Positions 9,750-18,018 of a DNA stretch of 41,285 nt are shown here, piece by piece; within the stretch, counting starts at the first letter, position 1, and each line of letters opens with the position of its first letter. The translations under genes and the position numbers were made by a program. The notes beneath the pieces are model-generated. The model saw only the letters and a list, made by a program, of their open reading frames with translations, ran no database searches and was not told the origin of the DNA. Source of the stretch: Microcaldota archaeon (GTDB taxonomy: Archaea; Micrarchaeota; Micrarchaeia; Micrarchaeales; CABMGC01); assembly GCA_021810455.1 (NCBI GenBank), contig JAJZIU010000005.1, positions 1 to 41,285 on the forward strand, in the 5' to 3' direction.

Positions 9750-9776
9750 TTAAAGACAATCAAAAAGGATTATATC

Positions 9777-9785
9777 TTTATATTT
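9777..9785 (+). promoter_or_regulatory. TATA box of tRNA-Ser(CGA)
   Basis: TTTATATTT centred about 20-24 bases before the tRNA. A further AT-rich stretch at 9769-9776 is placed for minus-strand transcription of the glycosyltransferase gene. Confidence 0.6.
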
Positions 9786-9832
9786 AATAAGTTTATGCAA
9801 GCCGGGATGGCAGAACCAGGCATCGCGCCAGA

Positions 9833-9846
9833 ATTTATTGGCGAAA
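9833..9846 (+). other. tRNA intron in anticodon arm (about 31/32), 14 bases
   Basis: Must be removed for stem CCAGA to meet loop CTCGAGA. It contains TGGCG (9839-9843), which can pair with exon CGCCA (9826-9830), giving an alternative precursor hairpin. Boundaries may shift by one or two bases. This is not the usual 37/38 site. Confidence 0.65.
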
Positions 9847-9884
9847 CTCGAGATCTGGTGGCCTTTTGGCCATCTGGGTTCAAA

Positions 9885-9913
9885 ATGAAATCATGATGCG
9901 TGTTTCATGAAAT
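9885..9913 (+). other. tRNA intron in T loop (about 59/60), 29 bases
   Basis: Removal leaves the normal T loop TTCAAAT. The intron folds through ATGAAA (9885-9890) with TTTCAT (9903-9908). Repeated A bases at the junction make the exact cut ambiguous by one or two positions. Confidence 0.75.
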
Positions 9914-9932
9914 TCCCAGTCCCGGCGCCAAT

Positions 9933-10988
9933 TCAATAAAACAATCGTAGCAGCTCCTCCTTCTCGTTTATGAATTTGTCTCTTATTGGTTTTATCAACA
10001 CGTCTAGGTTTTCCGCAACTGCGCTTTTCAGATCTGCAGGATGAAGCTTGCCTTCCTTGTAATACGCCTCCAATTCTTTAAACGAATCGAATTCAATATC
10101 TCCGCCATATTTTTCATTTCTTCTAACTACTAACTTTCCCAATGAGGGTAAAATTACGTATCGACACAGTTCAAGAACCGGATTTTCATCAACAACTTTT
10201 ACTGGAGACCAGGCTCCGTCAAGTATTTTTTTAATCTCCTCTGTTGTCGAAAGTATTGATATTGCCGATCCTGGTTTTGACTTGCTCATCTTCATCGCAG
10301 CTACTATCTCCTCTTTTTCAGCAGTTAGTTCAACCTTCGGTGGCTCTGCAAGAGATGCAAGAAGATGGTGGTGCAAAGGAACAATCTCCCTCAATCTTAG
10401 ATCTTTGAACAGCTCCTTGGCCAACATGTGTACCCTGCGCTGATCAACACCAGCGTGTGGTATATCTACATCAAGGGCGTGTATATCTGCAGCTTGAAGT
10501 ATTGGATATATGTATTGCGAAACGTGCAATGTATCTTTCTCGCTCCTGCCTTCTATTATCAACGTTCTTGTAGCTCTTGCCATTGTGGTCTTCCTAGCCA
10601 TCTGTATGACTAGCTTCCAATAATCATCATTGCCACTATAAAGATCAGATCCTAACACTACTTTTGTATTAGGACAAACTGTATTGAACAGCCTTTTGTA
10701 GAATTCTGAAGCAGTTCTTATCCGCTCCCAATCTCCTCCCAGTTTGTTGTTGGCTACAGTATGCCAATCGGCAAGAAGAACCTGCGTTTCCACTCCTGCC
10801 TTCTCAAGGTCATTTATTTTCTTTCCGGCAACAAGTATGTGTCCTATATGGGGCATACCACTTATTTCAAAACCAATGTAGTGTCTCGGCCTGCTTTTTG
10901 TTTCGAGAAGTTTTCTAAGATCTTCCCTTGTTATAACTTCCTCTGTAGGTTCTGACATTATCAATTCAATTCTTTCATAGATGTCCAT
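9933..10988 (-). CDS. tyrS: Tyrosyl-tRNA synthetase (archaeal type)
   Basis: Class I synthetase charging tRNA-Tyr. The sequence follows the short archaeal/eukaryal TyrRS: YIGFEISGMPHIGH contains the HIGH motif, KMSKSKPG is the KMSKS loop, and QAADIHALDVDIPHAGVDQRRVHMLA is the expected tyrosine and dimer region. The ending (LHPADLKSAVAE, then IKPIRDKF) matches the family without an added tRNA-binding domain. I chose the ATG at 10988 (MDIYERIELI) because homologues start there; the frame remains open to 11051. The stop lies two bases beyond tRNA-Ser(CGA), which is on the other strand. Confidence 0.93.
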   Translation of the reverse strand: MDIYERIELIMSEPTEEVITREDLRKLLETKSRPRHYIGFEISGMPHIGHILVAGKKINDLEKAGVETQVLLADWHTVANNKLGGDWERIRTASEFYKRLFNTVCPNTKVVLGSDLYSGNDDYWKLVIQMARKTTMARATRTLIIEGRSEKDTLHVSQYIYPILQAADIHALDVDIPHAGVDQRRVHMLAKELFKDLRLREIVPLHHHLLASLAEPPKVELTAEKEEIVAAMKMSKSKPGSAISILSTTEEIKKILDGAWSPVKVVDENPVLELCRYVILPSLGKLVVRRNEKYGGDIEFDSFKELEAYYKEGKLHPADLKSAVAENLDVLIKPIRDKFINEKEELLRLFY

Positions 10989-11047
10989 GACATCATAATT
11001 GAATTGTTCAAAGCAATTATTATTCCTTTTCTTCAACATGATATTTG

Positions 11048-11090
11048 ACATATAATGCGTGCCCTCCTCGCAAATCTTTTTATGTTTTTA
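11048..11090. promoter_or_regulatory. Divergent tyrS/ftsZ promoter region
   Basis: CATTATATGT on the minus strand (11048-11057) fits tyrS. A T-rich TATA-like stretch at 11076-11090 fits ftsZ, about 27-30 bases before its ATG. Assigned by position only. Confidence 0.45.
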
Positions 11091-11117
11091 CATGTATAGA
11101 GAATCAGGGCGACAACC

Positions 11118-12185
11118 ATGGCTGAAAATATCTTCTCGAAGGATGATGAAGAATTGCTTAAATTTATAGAATCAGCCAAGCCAAAAATATATGTTGTTGG
11201 CGCAGGCGGAAGCGGCTCTAACACTATGTCCAGAGTATCCGAACTCAACATAGAGGGAACAACACTTATAGCTGCAAACACTGATGCCTCACATCTTGCA
11301 AGGACAAGATCACACAGAAAAGTGCTTATAGGAAAAAAGACGACACGCGGGCTCGGGGCAGGGAGCGATCCAAAAGTCGGCGAAGAATCTGCAATAGAAA
11401 ACAAGGATGACATAAAGCATCTCCTAACAGATGCTCAGTTGGTTTTCGTAACATGCGGACTTGGCGGCGGTACCGGAACAGGCTCTGCGCCTGTAATAGC
11501 TCACGAAGCCAAGGAACTAGGGGCACTAACCATTGCGATAGTAACACTTCCATTCTCAAGCGAGGGCAAAATACGAATGAGGAATGCTCTCGAAGGGCTT
11601 TCAAGATTAAAAAGATCAACAGATACTACGATAATAATTCCTAATGACAAGTTGCTTGCCGTTGCTCCTGATCTTCCATTGAACATGGCCTTCAGGATAA
11701 GCGATGAGGTGCTTGCTAATGCTACAAAGGGAATAATAGAGATGGTCACGAAACCAGGCATGGTAAACCTCGATTTTGCGGACCTCAGGAGTGTGCTGAA
11801 AGACTCAGGATACGCTGTAATAGGTATAGGTGAGGCAAACGCCACACAGAGTGAAGACAGGGCATCAATAGCTATAGAGAACACACTCAGAAGCCCGTTG
11901 CTAGATGTCAATCTCGCTACAGCTAAGAAAGCTCTTGTAAACATTATAGGCGGAGAGGATTTAACCCTTAGGGAAGCAGAGAAGATTTTTCAGGAAGTGG
12001 CAAGCAGGATAAGCAACGATGCGATGATGAAATGGGGTGCCAGAATAGAACCAAGTATGCAGAAGAGTGCAATAAAGGTTATGGTCGTTCTTGGCGGCGT
12101 GGAGTTTGCAGAGTACACCGAAGAAGGGATAAAAAAGAAAATAGATGAAAATACAAATGTGGATCTTGACAAAATATTCGACTAA
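11118..12185 (+). CDS. ftsZ: Cell division protein FtsZ
   Basis: Tubulin-like GTPase that assembles the division ring. The 355-residue protein has VGAGGSGSN at 27-35, the tubulin signature GGGTGTGS at 116-123, and the T7 synergy loop in TKPGMVNLDFADLR, which completes the GTPase site of the next subunit. The C-terminal domain ends in a charged tail (IKKKIDENTNVDLDKIFD) without a recognisable FtsA-type peptide. It converges on the trehalose gene with a four-base overlap. Whether it is FtsZ1 or FtsZ2 cannot be settled by eye, and no second copy or SepF is present here. Confidence 0.95.
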   Translation: MAENIFSKDDEELLKFIESAKPKIYVVGAGGSGSNTMSRVSELNIEGTTLIAANTDASHLARTRSHRKVLIGKKTTRGLGAGSDPKVGEESAIENKDDIKHLLTDAQLVFVTCGLGGGTGTGSAPVIAHEAKELGALTIAIVTLPFSSEGKIRMRNALEGLSRLKRSTDTTIIIPNDKLLAVAPDLPLNMAFRISDEVLANATKGIIEMVTKPGMVNLDFADLRSVLKDSGYAVIGIGEANATQSEDRASIAIENTLRSPLLDVNLATAKKALVNIIGGEDLTLREAEKIFQEVASRISNDAMMKWGARIEPSMQKSAIKVMVVLGGVEFAEYTEEGIKKKIDENTNVDLDKIFD

Positions 12186-14356
12186 TTCCCTTCTGTCAAT
12201 CTTTTAAGCAGTGAAAGTACCTGCTTGTAAGAAGTCACACTATATCTTGCCTTTGTAGGTTCTGGCCCTACGTGTATCGAATAGTTTTCTTTTCCTACAG
12301 AATCCAACATATCCTCGTCAGTTATATCATCTCCGAAAGCCGCTATGAAATCGTATCCATTACCCTCAAGTTTGCTTAGGTAAAATGCGTTCTTGCTGGC
12401 GTTGTTGTTTCTAACTTCTATGACTCTTTTTCCTTTAAGGACGCCTAGTTCGGAATTTGCAAGAAAATCCGTAAGTATTCCCGTAACTTCATTTGCTATA
12501 TCTGTGGCGTTTTTTTGATCAGCCTCGCCATAATTCCATGCAACCGTGTTTCCCTTTTGCTCTATAAAAGACCCCTTAAGTCTTAGTGTATAATGCTCTA
12601 GCATATCGGTCACTATGTCCCTCCATCTCTGTCTTGTTTTAACCATTTGTATCCATTTGCCACTTGTGCTTCTGTACACCGATCCATGCTCTGCAACTAA
12701 CATCATGTTCATGTTTCCGAACGTTTTTTCTAGAAACTGTGCGCTTCTTCCACTTATCAGCACAACACTATTTCTGTTATCCTCGACTAGATTTCTGAGT
12801 ATCTTAATCACTTTTGCAGATGGTTTTACGTCCTCATGTTCATAATCTATCTTGACCAGTGTACCGTCGAAATCCAATAATACGAGTCTCTTCTTTGCAT
12901 TGTTATATCTCTTGACCATTCTTCCTATCTCGTAACCTTTCATCTCTATGGTTCTGCTCTTTCTCTGTGTTTTTGTAAGATCTTTCATGAATGTTTCTGC
13001 CCAGTACCTTACATCATTTCTCTTCAGCCTGCTTTTTATCTCGAGATTCCCTTTTATCTGCTCCTCCTTTCTCATTCTAAGTGCGGAGTACAGTGCTTCC
13101 ACAATGCTCTTCAGATCATTTGAACTAACTATGAACGCTTCTGCAAACTCCTTCGCAGCGCCCGCTGTATCACTTATGACCACGGTTCCGGTATTATCTT
13201 TTCTAGAAGCCAAATATTCCTTAGCTATCAGGTTCATTCCATCTCTTATCGGAAGCGCCAACAGCACATGCGCACTTCTGTAAAAGGCGAGTAGTTTGCT
13301 GAATCTCAGTTTTCCGTACGTATACTCTATCGGTTTCCATTTTTCCGTACCATGCTTCTCATTTATTGCGCTTACAAGAGATTCTATCCTGCGTTTTAGG
13401 GTTTTGTAGAACTCTATGTCCTCTCTTGACGGTACGACTGTCAATACATAAACAATCTTTCCAGAGAGTTCCTTGTGTTTTTCTATCAGTTTATCTATGG
13501 ATTCCAATTGGTTTTGTATGCCTTTAGTATAATCCAATCGTGATATGGAGAAAACCATTTTCATTCCTTTGTATCTTCTTCTTATCTCATTCATCTGTTC
13601 CGTAACTCCATGCCTATCCTCTCCAAAATCCTTCGTCTCTATGCCTATTGGAAAAGCCCTGGTTCTTATTTCCCTTCCATCAAATCTTATTGAATCAATC
13701 TCGTTTATCACTCCTGTAGAAAACCTCACCGCCCTGAGAAATGCATTCACATAATCATAATTGTGAAAACCTATGAGATCTGCACCTAAAATGCCGTTTA
13801 TGAGTTCCTTGTGCCACGGCAAGAGTCTGAACACTTCATGATCTGGGAAAGGAGTGTGCAAAAAGAAACCTATTCTCACGTTGGGTTTTTTTTCTCTAAT
13901 ATATCTTGGAAGAAGCATTAGGTGATAATCGTGTATCCAAACTATGTCCTCATCATTAATTTCATGTATTATGTCATTGCAGAATTTCATGTTAACTTTT
14001 TTGTACGCATTGAAATCCTTAAGCGAGTAGCTAGTATACATGGGCAACGAATGCAGCAACGGCCATAAGGTCCTATTGGCAAATCCGTTGTAATAGCCTT
14101 CTGCAAGTTCATCCTCTATGAATATCGGCTTGCAGTTAAGCCCTCCAAACATTCCTGTAAGTGTTTTCTTGTCTTTTTTATCAACACTTCCCGGCCATCC
14201 GACCCAAAGAGAGTTATACTTTCTATAAAACGATCCAAGAGCAGTAGCTAGGCCTCCTACGTTTTGCTTGAATTCGTAGTTGTTTACCTTTGACTCAATG
14301 CTCACCGGAAGCCTGTTTGATATTATAAGCAATCTTTTCCAATTACGTCCACTCAT
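12182..14356 (-). CDS. Fused trehalose-6-phosphate synthase/phosphatase
   Basis: Makes trehalose from UDP- or ADP-glucose and glucose-6-phosphate in one polypeptide (724 residues). Residues 1-465 are a GT20 OtsA domain: NVGGLATAL (32-40), WVGWPG (51-56), HDYHLMLLP (142-150), SRLDYTKG (272-279) and RDGMNLIAKEY (371-381). Residues about 485-724 are an OtsB HAD phosphatase: DFDGTL (495-500), ISGRSAQF (534-541) and GDDITDED (675-682). Both active sites look intact. The ATG is about 28-30 bases from the shared TATA element at 14383-14390, consistent with a leaderless message. Trehalose would act as a compatible solute or stress protectant (inference). Confidence 0.93.
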   Translation of the reverse strand: MSGRNWKRLLIISNRLPVSIESKVNNYEFKQNVGGLATALGSFYRKYNSLWVGWPGSVDKKDKKTLTGMFGGLNCKPIFIEDELAEGYYNGFANRTLWPLLHSLPMYTSYSLKDFNAYKKVNMKFCNDIIHEINDEDIVWIHDYHLMLLPRYIREKKPNVRIGFFLHTPFPDHEVFRLLPWHKELINGILGADLIGFHNYDYVNAFLRAVRFSTGVINEIDSIRFDGREIRTRAFPIGIETKDFGEDRHGVTEQMNEIRRRYKGMKMVFSISRLDYTKGIQNQLESIDKLIEKHKELSGKIVYVLTVVPSREDIEFYKTLKRRIESLVSAINEKHGTEKWKPIEYTYGKLRFSKLLAFYRSAHVLLALPIRDGMNLIAKEYLASRKDNTGTVVISDTAGAAKEFAEAFIVSSNDLKSIVEALYSALRMRKEEQIKGNLEIKSRLKRNDVRYWAETFMKDLTKTQRKSRTIEMKGYEIGRMVKRYNNAKKRLVLLDFDGTLVKIDYEHEDVKPSAKVIKILRNLVEDNRNSVVLISGRSAQFLEKTFGNMNMMLVAEHGSVYRSTSGKWIQMVKTRQRWRDIVTDMLEHYTLRLKGSFIEQKGNTVAWNYGEADQKNATDIANEVTGILTDFLANSELGVLKGKRVIEVRNNNASKNAFYLSKLEGNGYDFIAAFGDDITDEDMLDSVGKENYSIHVGPEPTKARYSVTSYKQVLSLLKRLTEGN

Positions 14357-14382
14357 TACGCATCATGCTGTCAAGTAATCGA

Positions 14383-14390
14383 TTTATATA
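14383..14390. promoter_or_regulatory. Shared TATA element, secE and trehalose gene
   Basis: TTTATATA lies between divergent genes and is nearly symmetric. It is about 30 bases from the trehalose gene ATG (14356) and about 45 from the secE GTG (14434). Its position argues against secE starts at or before 14398. Confidence 0.55.
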
Positions 14391-14433
14391 TTGTTTCATG
14401 ATAATAAATGTATCTGAAAAACGGTTGATACTG

Positions 14434-14616
14434 GTGTTAAATGTCAAAAGGATTTTGAAATCATTCTATTCCGATTCAAAACACGTGCTTAGTGTAAGCT
14501 ACAAACCCGATCTCGCAACATTCAAGAGAACCCTTAAGATAGTGCTTCTAGGAACGGTTATACTGGGATTGCTCGGTTTCATCATAACCGAGATAATCCA
14601 ATTTGCAACAACCTGA
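14434..14616 (+). CDS. secE: Protein translocase SecE/Sec61 gamma subunit
   Basis: Small single-span subunit that clamps the SecY channel. The product ends in one membrane segment (IVLLGTVILGLLGFIITEII) preceded by the amphipathic stretch KPDLATFKRTLK, as expected for Sec61 gamma. I chose GTG 14434, giving 60 residues, because a GGTTGAT motif lies seven bases upstream and the TATA box is at 14383-14390. ATG 14398 and an ATG at 14365 are in frame but too close to, or ahead of, that box. NusG, often next in archaea, is replaced here by an NFACT-R gene. Confidence 0.82.
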   Translation: MLNVKRILKSFYSDSKHVLSVSYKPDLATFKRTLKIVLLGTVILGLLGFIITEIIQFATT

Positions 14617-14620
14617 GCCC

Positions 14621-15388
14621 ATGAAGATCGTCATAGACTTCACGAAATCCGCACAGGACAATGCTAACGACTATTTCTCCAAGTCTAAGAAACTTAAACA
14701 CAAATCCGAAGGAGCAGCGGCAATGGTCGTCGAGCTTAAAAAACAGTTGGAAAACATAGAGTCCAAACCACTGCGATCCAAGAAGCTAAAACGCATGGAA
14801 AAAAGAGAATGGTACGAGCGTTTTAACTGGTTCTTCACAAGTGACGGTTTGCTTGTAATAGGCGGCCGCAGCGCTGTTCAGAACGATGAAATAAATTCCA
14901 AATATTTTGAAGATACGGATCTTTTTTTCCATGCTGATATATTCGGGGCTTCGGTAATGATTCTGAAGAATGGCGTTTCATCTCCAAAGGAAACCAGGGA
15001 GGAAGTTGCACAGTTCGCAGGCTCATTCTCCAGCGCTTGGGAGAATCTGCAACCTTCTGTTGATGTGTACTCTTTAACTAGAGAACAGGTAACCAAATCC
15101 AGAAACAGCGGATCATTGTCTACGGGGAGTTTCTTACTAAAAGGTGAAAGGGAATGGTATAAAGGAGTTCCACTTAAGCTTTGCGCATTTGTAGAAAACG
15201 AAAAGATAAGGATAACTCCAGAACTAACTTGCCAAAAACTCGTAGTAAAACACTACGTCTCCATAATGGTCGGAAAAAGCAAGAAGTCAGATGCTTCAAA
15301 GTTCATAAGCAACAAGCTTGGCTATGAAAACATAGATTACATAATGCAGCATCTTCCAAGTGGGACTTTTTCGGTCAAGGAAGTGTGA
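14621..15388 (+). CDS. Stand-alone NFACT-R domain protein (Rqc2/NEMF C-terminal half)
   Basis: Related to Rqc2/NEMF/RqcH, which binds obstructed 50S subunits and adds C-terminal tails to stalled chains. This 255-residue protein starts with the coiled-coil entry (DFTKSAQDNANDYFSKSKKL), has a short helical hairpin, then the NFACT-R (DUF814) core: WYERFNWFF, GLLVIGGRSAVQNDEI, DLFFHADIFGAS and SGSLSTGSFLLKG. The NFACT-N and HhH regions that precede the coiled coil in full-length homologues (often 550-700 residues) are missing. The upstream sequence is secE, so this is not a recent 5' break. The start is ATG 14621, four bases after secE. It abuts ppa tail to tail without spacing. Confidence 0.83.
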   Translation: MKIVIDFTKSAQDNANDYFSKSKKLKHKSEGAAAMVVELKKQLENIESKPLRSKKLKRMEKREWYERFNWFFTSDGLLVIGGRSAVQNDEINSKYFEDTDLFFHADIFGASVMILKNGVSSPKETREEVAQFAGSFSSAWENLQPSVDVYSLTREQVTKSRNSGSLSTGSFLLKGEREWYKGVPLKLCAFVENEKIRITPELTCQKLVVKHYVSIMVGKSKKSDASKFISNKLGYENIDYIMQHLPSGTFSVKEV

Positions 15389-15925
15389 TCACTTTTTCCT
15401 TTCGATGCCTTCTTTTACGTGTTCAAAAGCCTTCTGGGATCCTTCCCAGCCTCCTACCTCTGCCCACTTCCCAGGCTCAATACTTTTGTAGTAAGAGAAA
15501 AAGTGCGCTATCATGCTCTTTATGTGTTCGTTAAGATCCTTTATGTCATCTATCTTTCCGAAATCCGGATCTATTTTTGCGGTAGGTACAGCTATTGTCT
15601 TGGTGTCTATTCCTTCCTCATCCTTCATGAGAAGCACGCCTATGGGTTTCACCTTTAAAAAGGTTCCAGGAAGAAATACTCCTGAACTTACGACCATTAT
15701 GTCTATAGGATCGCCATCCTCGCCAAGTGTTCCCGGTACAAATCCATAATTATAAGGGTAAACCATCGATGTGTGCAATACCCTGTCAACTTTTATCATT
15801 TCAGAATCTTCATCATATTCATACTTTACGTTTGTACCTTTTGGTATTTCTATAAATGCATTGACTATCTTAGGCGCTTCCTTTCCTGCATCCAATTCCA
15901 TAAAATCAACAAATGTAAATCTCAA
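15389..15925 (-). CDS. ppa: Inorganic pyrophosphatase (family I)
   Basis: Soluble Mg-dependent enzyme that hydrolyses pyrophosphate released by biosynthesis. The 178-residue length fits archaeal/bacterial hexameric PPases. Motifs seen are EIPKGTNVKYEYD near the start, VYPYNYGFVPGT, the signature DGDPIDIMV with its metal-binding aspartates, and KIDPDFGKIDDIKD. The C-terminal HFFSYYK and WEGSQKA blocks are also present. The stop codon abuts the stop of the convergent NFACT-R gene with no spacer. Confidence 0.96.
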   Translation of the reverse strand: MRFTFVDFMELDAGKEAPKIVNAFIEIPKGTNVKYEYDEDSEMIKVDRVLHTSMVYPYNYGFVPGTLGEDGDPIDIMVVSSGVFLPGTFLKVKPIGVLLMKDEEGIDTKTIAVPTAKIDPDFGKIDDIKDLNEHIKSMIAHFFSYYKSIEPGKWAEVGGWEGSQKAFEHVKEGIERKK

Positions 15926-15934
15926 GAAAAATTA

Positions 15935-16402
15935 TTAATGCTTGCTAAAATCATGATAGATATTCATCGCTCGCAACAGAAGACTCCTAACATTTGAAAA
16001 CGTATCTATTTCATCTATCTCCTTTCTATCAAACCATCTAATTCCTTCCGATTCATCATTCGCTATTATTCTTTTTTCTCCAGCAGGCACCGATAAATAC
16101 ACCATGTCAAAGTGCATGTGGGTGCCTTCCTTGTACTCTACCGTTTCATAAGCTATGGCCATTGGAACTGGCATCTCCACTGCATTGCCGTCTTTTATGT
16201 ACTCCTCATTTCCATTAGGGCTAATTATTTTTACCTTTAATCCTGTCTCCTCTAGAGTTTCTCTTTCAGCACACTCTATAGGGAGTTCCTCTGGTTCCAT
16301 ATGTCCCCCTGGATACATCCACTTGCCAAGTTTTTTGTGTTTTAGCAACAAGACCTTTCCTTCATTTATGACTATACAGCTTCCGCATATACATCTCTTC
16401 AT
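15935..16402 (-). CDS. Nudix hydrolase
   Basis: Hydrolyses a nucleoside diphosphate linked to another moiety; the substrate is unknown. The 155-residue protein carries a complete Nudix box (GGHMEPEELPIECAERET followed by LEETG), matching G-x5-E-x7-REUxEExGU. The N terminus (MKRCICGSCIVI) has three cysteines. I chose ATG 16402, with a TATA-like stretch near 16425-16435, over a distal ATG at 16444 whose extra residues look non-coding. Nine bases separate its stop from the ppa start, so the two may be cotranscribed. A house-cleaning pyrophosphohydrolase role is a guess. Confidence 0.85.
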   Translation of the reverse strand: MKRCICGSCIVINEGKVLLLKHKKLGKWMYPGGHMEPEELPIECAERETLEETGLKVKIISPNGNEEYIKDGNAVEMPVPMAIAYETVEYKEGTHMHFDMVYLSVPAGEKRIIANDESEGIRWFDRKEIDEIDTFSNVRSLLLRAMNIYHDFSKH

Positions 16403-16480
16403 AAGATCAAAATGACATCTAAAGATAAATATAAATAACAGCATAATAAATTACTGCTTACTGCAGTTAGGAGTGCTAAA

Positions 16481-17938
16481 ATGCCTGAAGAATCGAGGTT
16501 AGACAAACTAAAAAAACTAAAGGAATTAGGTATAGATCCTTATCCATACACTTTCCTAAGAACCAATGATGCAGCCAGTATAACGCATGATTATTCGAAA
16601 TTTGAGGGCAAGGAAGTCAGCGTTGCAGGGCGCGCAATAAGACTCAGAGTGATGGGAGGCATCTATTTTGCCGATCTTCTTGATGGAAGTGGAAAAATCC
16701 AGCTTTTAGCAAGAAAGGATCAGCTTGACGAACTTTCTATAAAGATACTCGAGCTTGCAGACATAGGTGACATACTTGGTGCAAAAGGCACCGTAACAAA
16801 AACAAAAAGAGGGGAGATCAGCATAGATGCCAAATCAATCGTAATGCTTTCAAAATCTCTCAGCACTCTTCCTGAAAAATTTCATGGTCTTAAGGACACG
16901 GAGTTGAGATACCGCAAAAGACATCTCGATTTGATAATGAATCCCAATGTACGGTCTTTCTTCACTGCAAGAGCATCTATACTGAAGTACATGAGGGATT
17001 TTCTCGATGAACGCGGTTACACAGAATTTGAAACGCCTGTGTTGCAACACGTTTATGGCGGCGCTTTTGCAAAACCGTTCGTAACGCATTATCATGCACT
17101 AGGAACAGACGCATTCCTAAGAATATCTGATGAATTATTCCTAAAAAGGCTGATAATAGGCGGTTTTGAGAAGGTCTATGAGGTTTCTAAGGATTTCAGG
17201 AATGAAGACATAGATTCAACTCACAATCCAGAATTTACTCAGATAGAACTTTACGAGGCTTACAAGGATTACGAAGACTACATGTCACTCATCGAAGAGA
17301 TGTTCAGTGGAATGGCACATCACGTTACCGGTTCAAAAGAAGTCGTGTATCAGGATAAGAAACTTGATTTTTCTTCAAAATTCAAAAAGATTTACTGGGT
17401 TGATGAACTTAAGAAGAAAACCGGCATAGATGTTTCCGAGTTCACTGAAGATCAAGCGAAAAAGATCGCCGATGAGGAAAAATTGGCAACTCCAATAAAA
17501 AACAGGCTTCACGTTGCAGATGCGCTGTTTGACAAGTACATAAAACCTGAACTGTTCCAACCGACATTCATAGTGGATTTCCCATCTTACATGTGCCCTC
17601 TTACAAAAGACAAACGTGGAAACAATAAGCTAAGTGAAAGATTCGAATTCTATGTTGCCGGCTTTGAGGAAGCAAACAGCTACTCGGAACTTACGGACCC
17701 CATAGAACAAAGAAACAAGTTTAGCGAACAAAATTCGGAACGGACAAAAGGTGATGCAGAAACTCCGCCTACCGATTACGATTTCATCGATGCTATAGAA
17801 TACGGCATGCCTCCAACTGCAGGGCTTGGCATATCTATAGATCGCATATCTATGATACTTACAAATAACACTTCAATAAAAGAGGTGATAGCTTTTCCTG
17901 CAGTAAGACCTGAAAAGAAAGAAACCCAAGGAATCTAA
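16481..17938 (+). CDS. lysS: Lysyl-tRNA synthetase, class II
   Basis: Charges tRNA-Lys. An N-terminal OB-fold anticodon-binding domain (about 40-125) precedes the class II catalytic core. ELRYRKRHLDLI (141-152) marks the start of the core, FRNEDIDSTHNPEFTQIELY (239-258) carries motif 2, and PPTAGLGISIDRISM near 456 is motif 3, followed by IKEVIAFPAVRP. Motif 3 has GISIDR where GxGIDR is usual. Many euryarchaea use an unrelated class I LysRS, so the class II form is informative about ancestry. A GGAGTG motif lies five bases before the ATG. The tRNA-Lys gene in the window is about 12 kb away. Confidence 0.93.
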   Translation: MPEESRLDKLKKLKELGIDPYPYTFLRTNDAASITHDYSKFEGKEVSVAGRAIRLRVMGGIYFADLLDGSGKIQLLARKDQLDELSIKILELADIGDILGAKGTVTKTKRGEISIDAKSIVMLSKSLSTLPEKFHGLKDTELRYRKRHLDLIMNPNVRSFFTARASILKYMRDFLDERGYTEFETPVLQHVYGGAFAKPFVTHYHALGTDAFLRISDELFLKRLIIGGFEKVYEVSKDFRNEDIDSTHNPEFTQIELYEAYKDYEDYMSLIEEMFSGMAHHVTGSKEVVYQDKKLDFSSKFKKIYWVDELKKKTGIDVSEFTEDQAKKIADEEKLATPIKNRLHVADALFDKYIKPELFQPTFIVDFPSYMCPLTKDKRGNNKLSERFEFYVAGFEEANSYSELTDPIEQRNKFSEQNSERTKGDAETPPTDYDFIDAIEYGMPPTAGLGISIDRISMILTNNTSIKEVIAFPAVRPEKKETQGI

Positions 17939-17945
17939 ATATTTA
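17937..17945 (+). promoter_or_regulatory. TATA box of tRNA-Ser(GGA)
   Basis: AAATATTTA overlaps the lysS stop and is centred 27 bases before the tRNA, suggesting an independent promoter at the end of lysS. Confidence 0.55.
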
Positions 17946-18006
17946 CTGATTACATTACTATTCGAATGCCAGGGTGGCAGAGTCCGGCTAATGCGTACGC
18001 CTGGAA

Positions 18007-18018
18007 ATAAAACCTGCA
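18007..18018 (+). other. tRNA intron at canonical 37/38 site, 12 bases
   Basis: Lies between A37 (18006) and A38 (18019); removal gives the loop CTGGAAA. It is very short for an archaeal tRNA intron. Confidence 0.75.

Larger units (their letters stand above)
9801..9930 (+). tRNA. tRNA-Ser(CGA) with two introns
   Basis: Class II tRNA reading UCG. The acceptor stem is GCCGGGA/TCCCGGC (7 pairs), the discriminator is G9927 and CCA is encoded (9928-9930). The anticodon stem CCAGA (9828-9832) pairs with TCTGG (9854-9858); the mature loop CTCGAGA has anticodon CGA at 9849-9851. The variable arm is TGGCC-TTTT-GGCCA and the T stem is CTGGG/CCCAG. A 14-base insert interrupts the anticodon arm and a 29-base insert interrupts the T loop; removal leaves 87 bases including CCA. 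The D stem has one A-C mismatch. Discriminator G and the long variable arm argue for Ser rather than Leu. Confidence 0.88.

Noticed and set aside
9826-9843. CGCCA...TGGCG hairpin as a terminator or inverted repeat
   Set aside because: It lies inside the tRNA precursor and is better explained by exon-intron pairing.
9801-9930. Reading this tRNA as tRNA-Leu
   Set aside because: The anticodon is CGA and the discriminator is G; archaeal tRNA-Leu normally has discriminator A.
11501-11944. Minus-strand open frame of 147 codons within ftsZ
   Set aside because: The conserved FtsZ sequence explains the region; the antisense frame is hydrophobic shadow.
14365-14433. secE starting at 14365 or 14398
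   Set aside because: The TATA box lies at 14383-14390, so these codons are upstream of, or too near, the expected transcription start.
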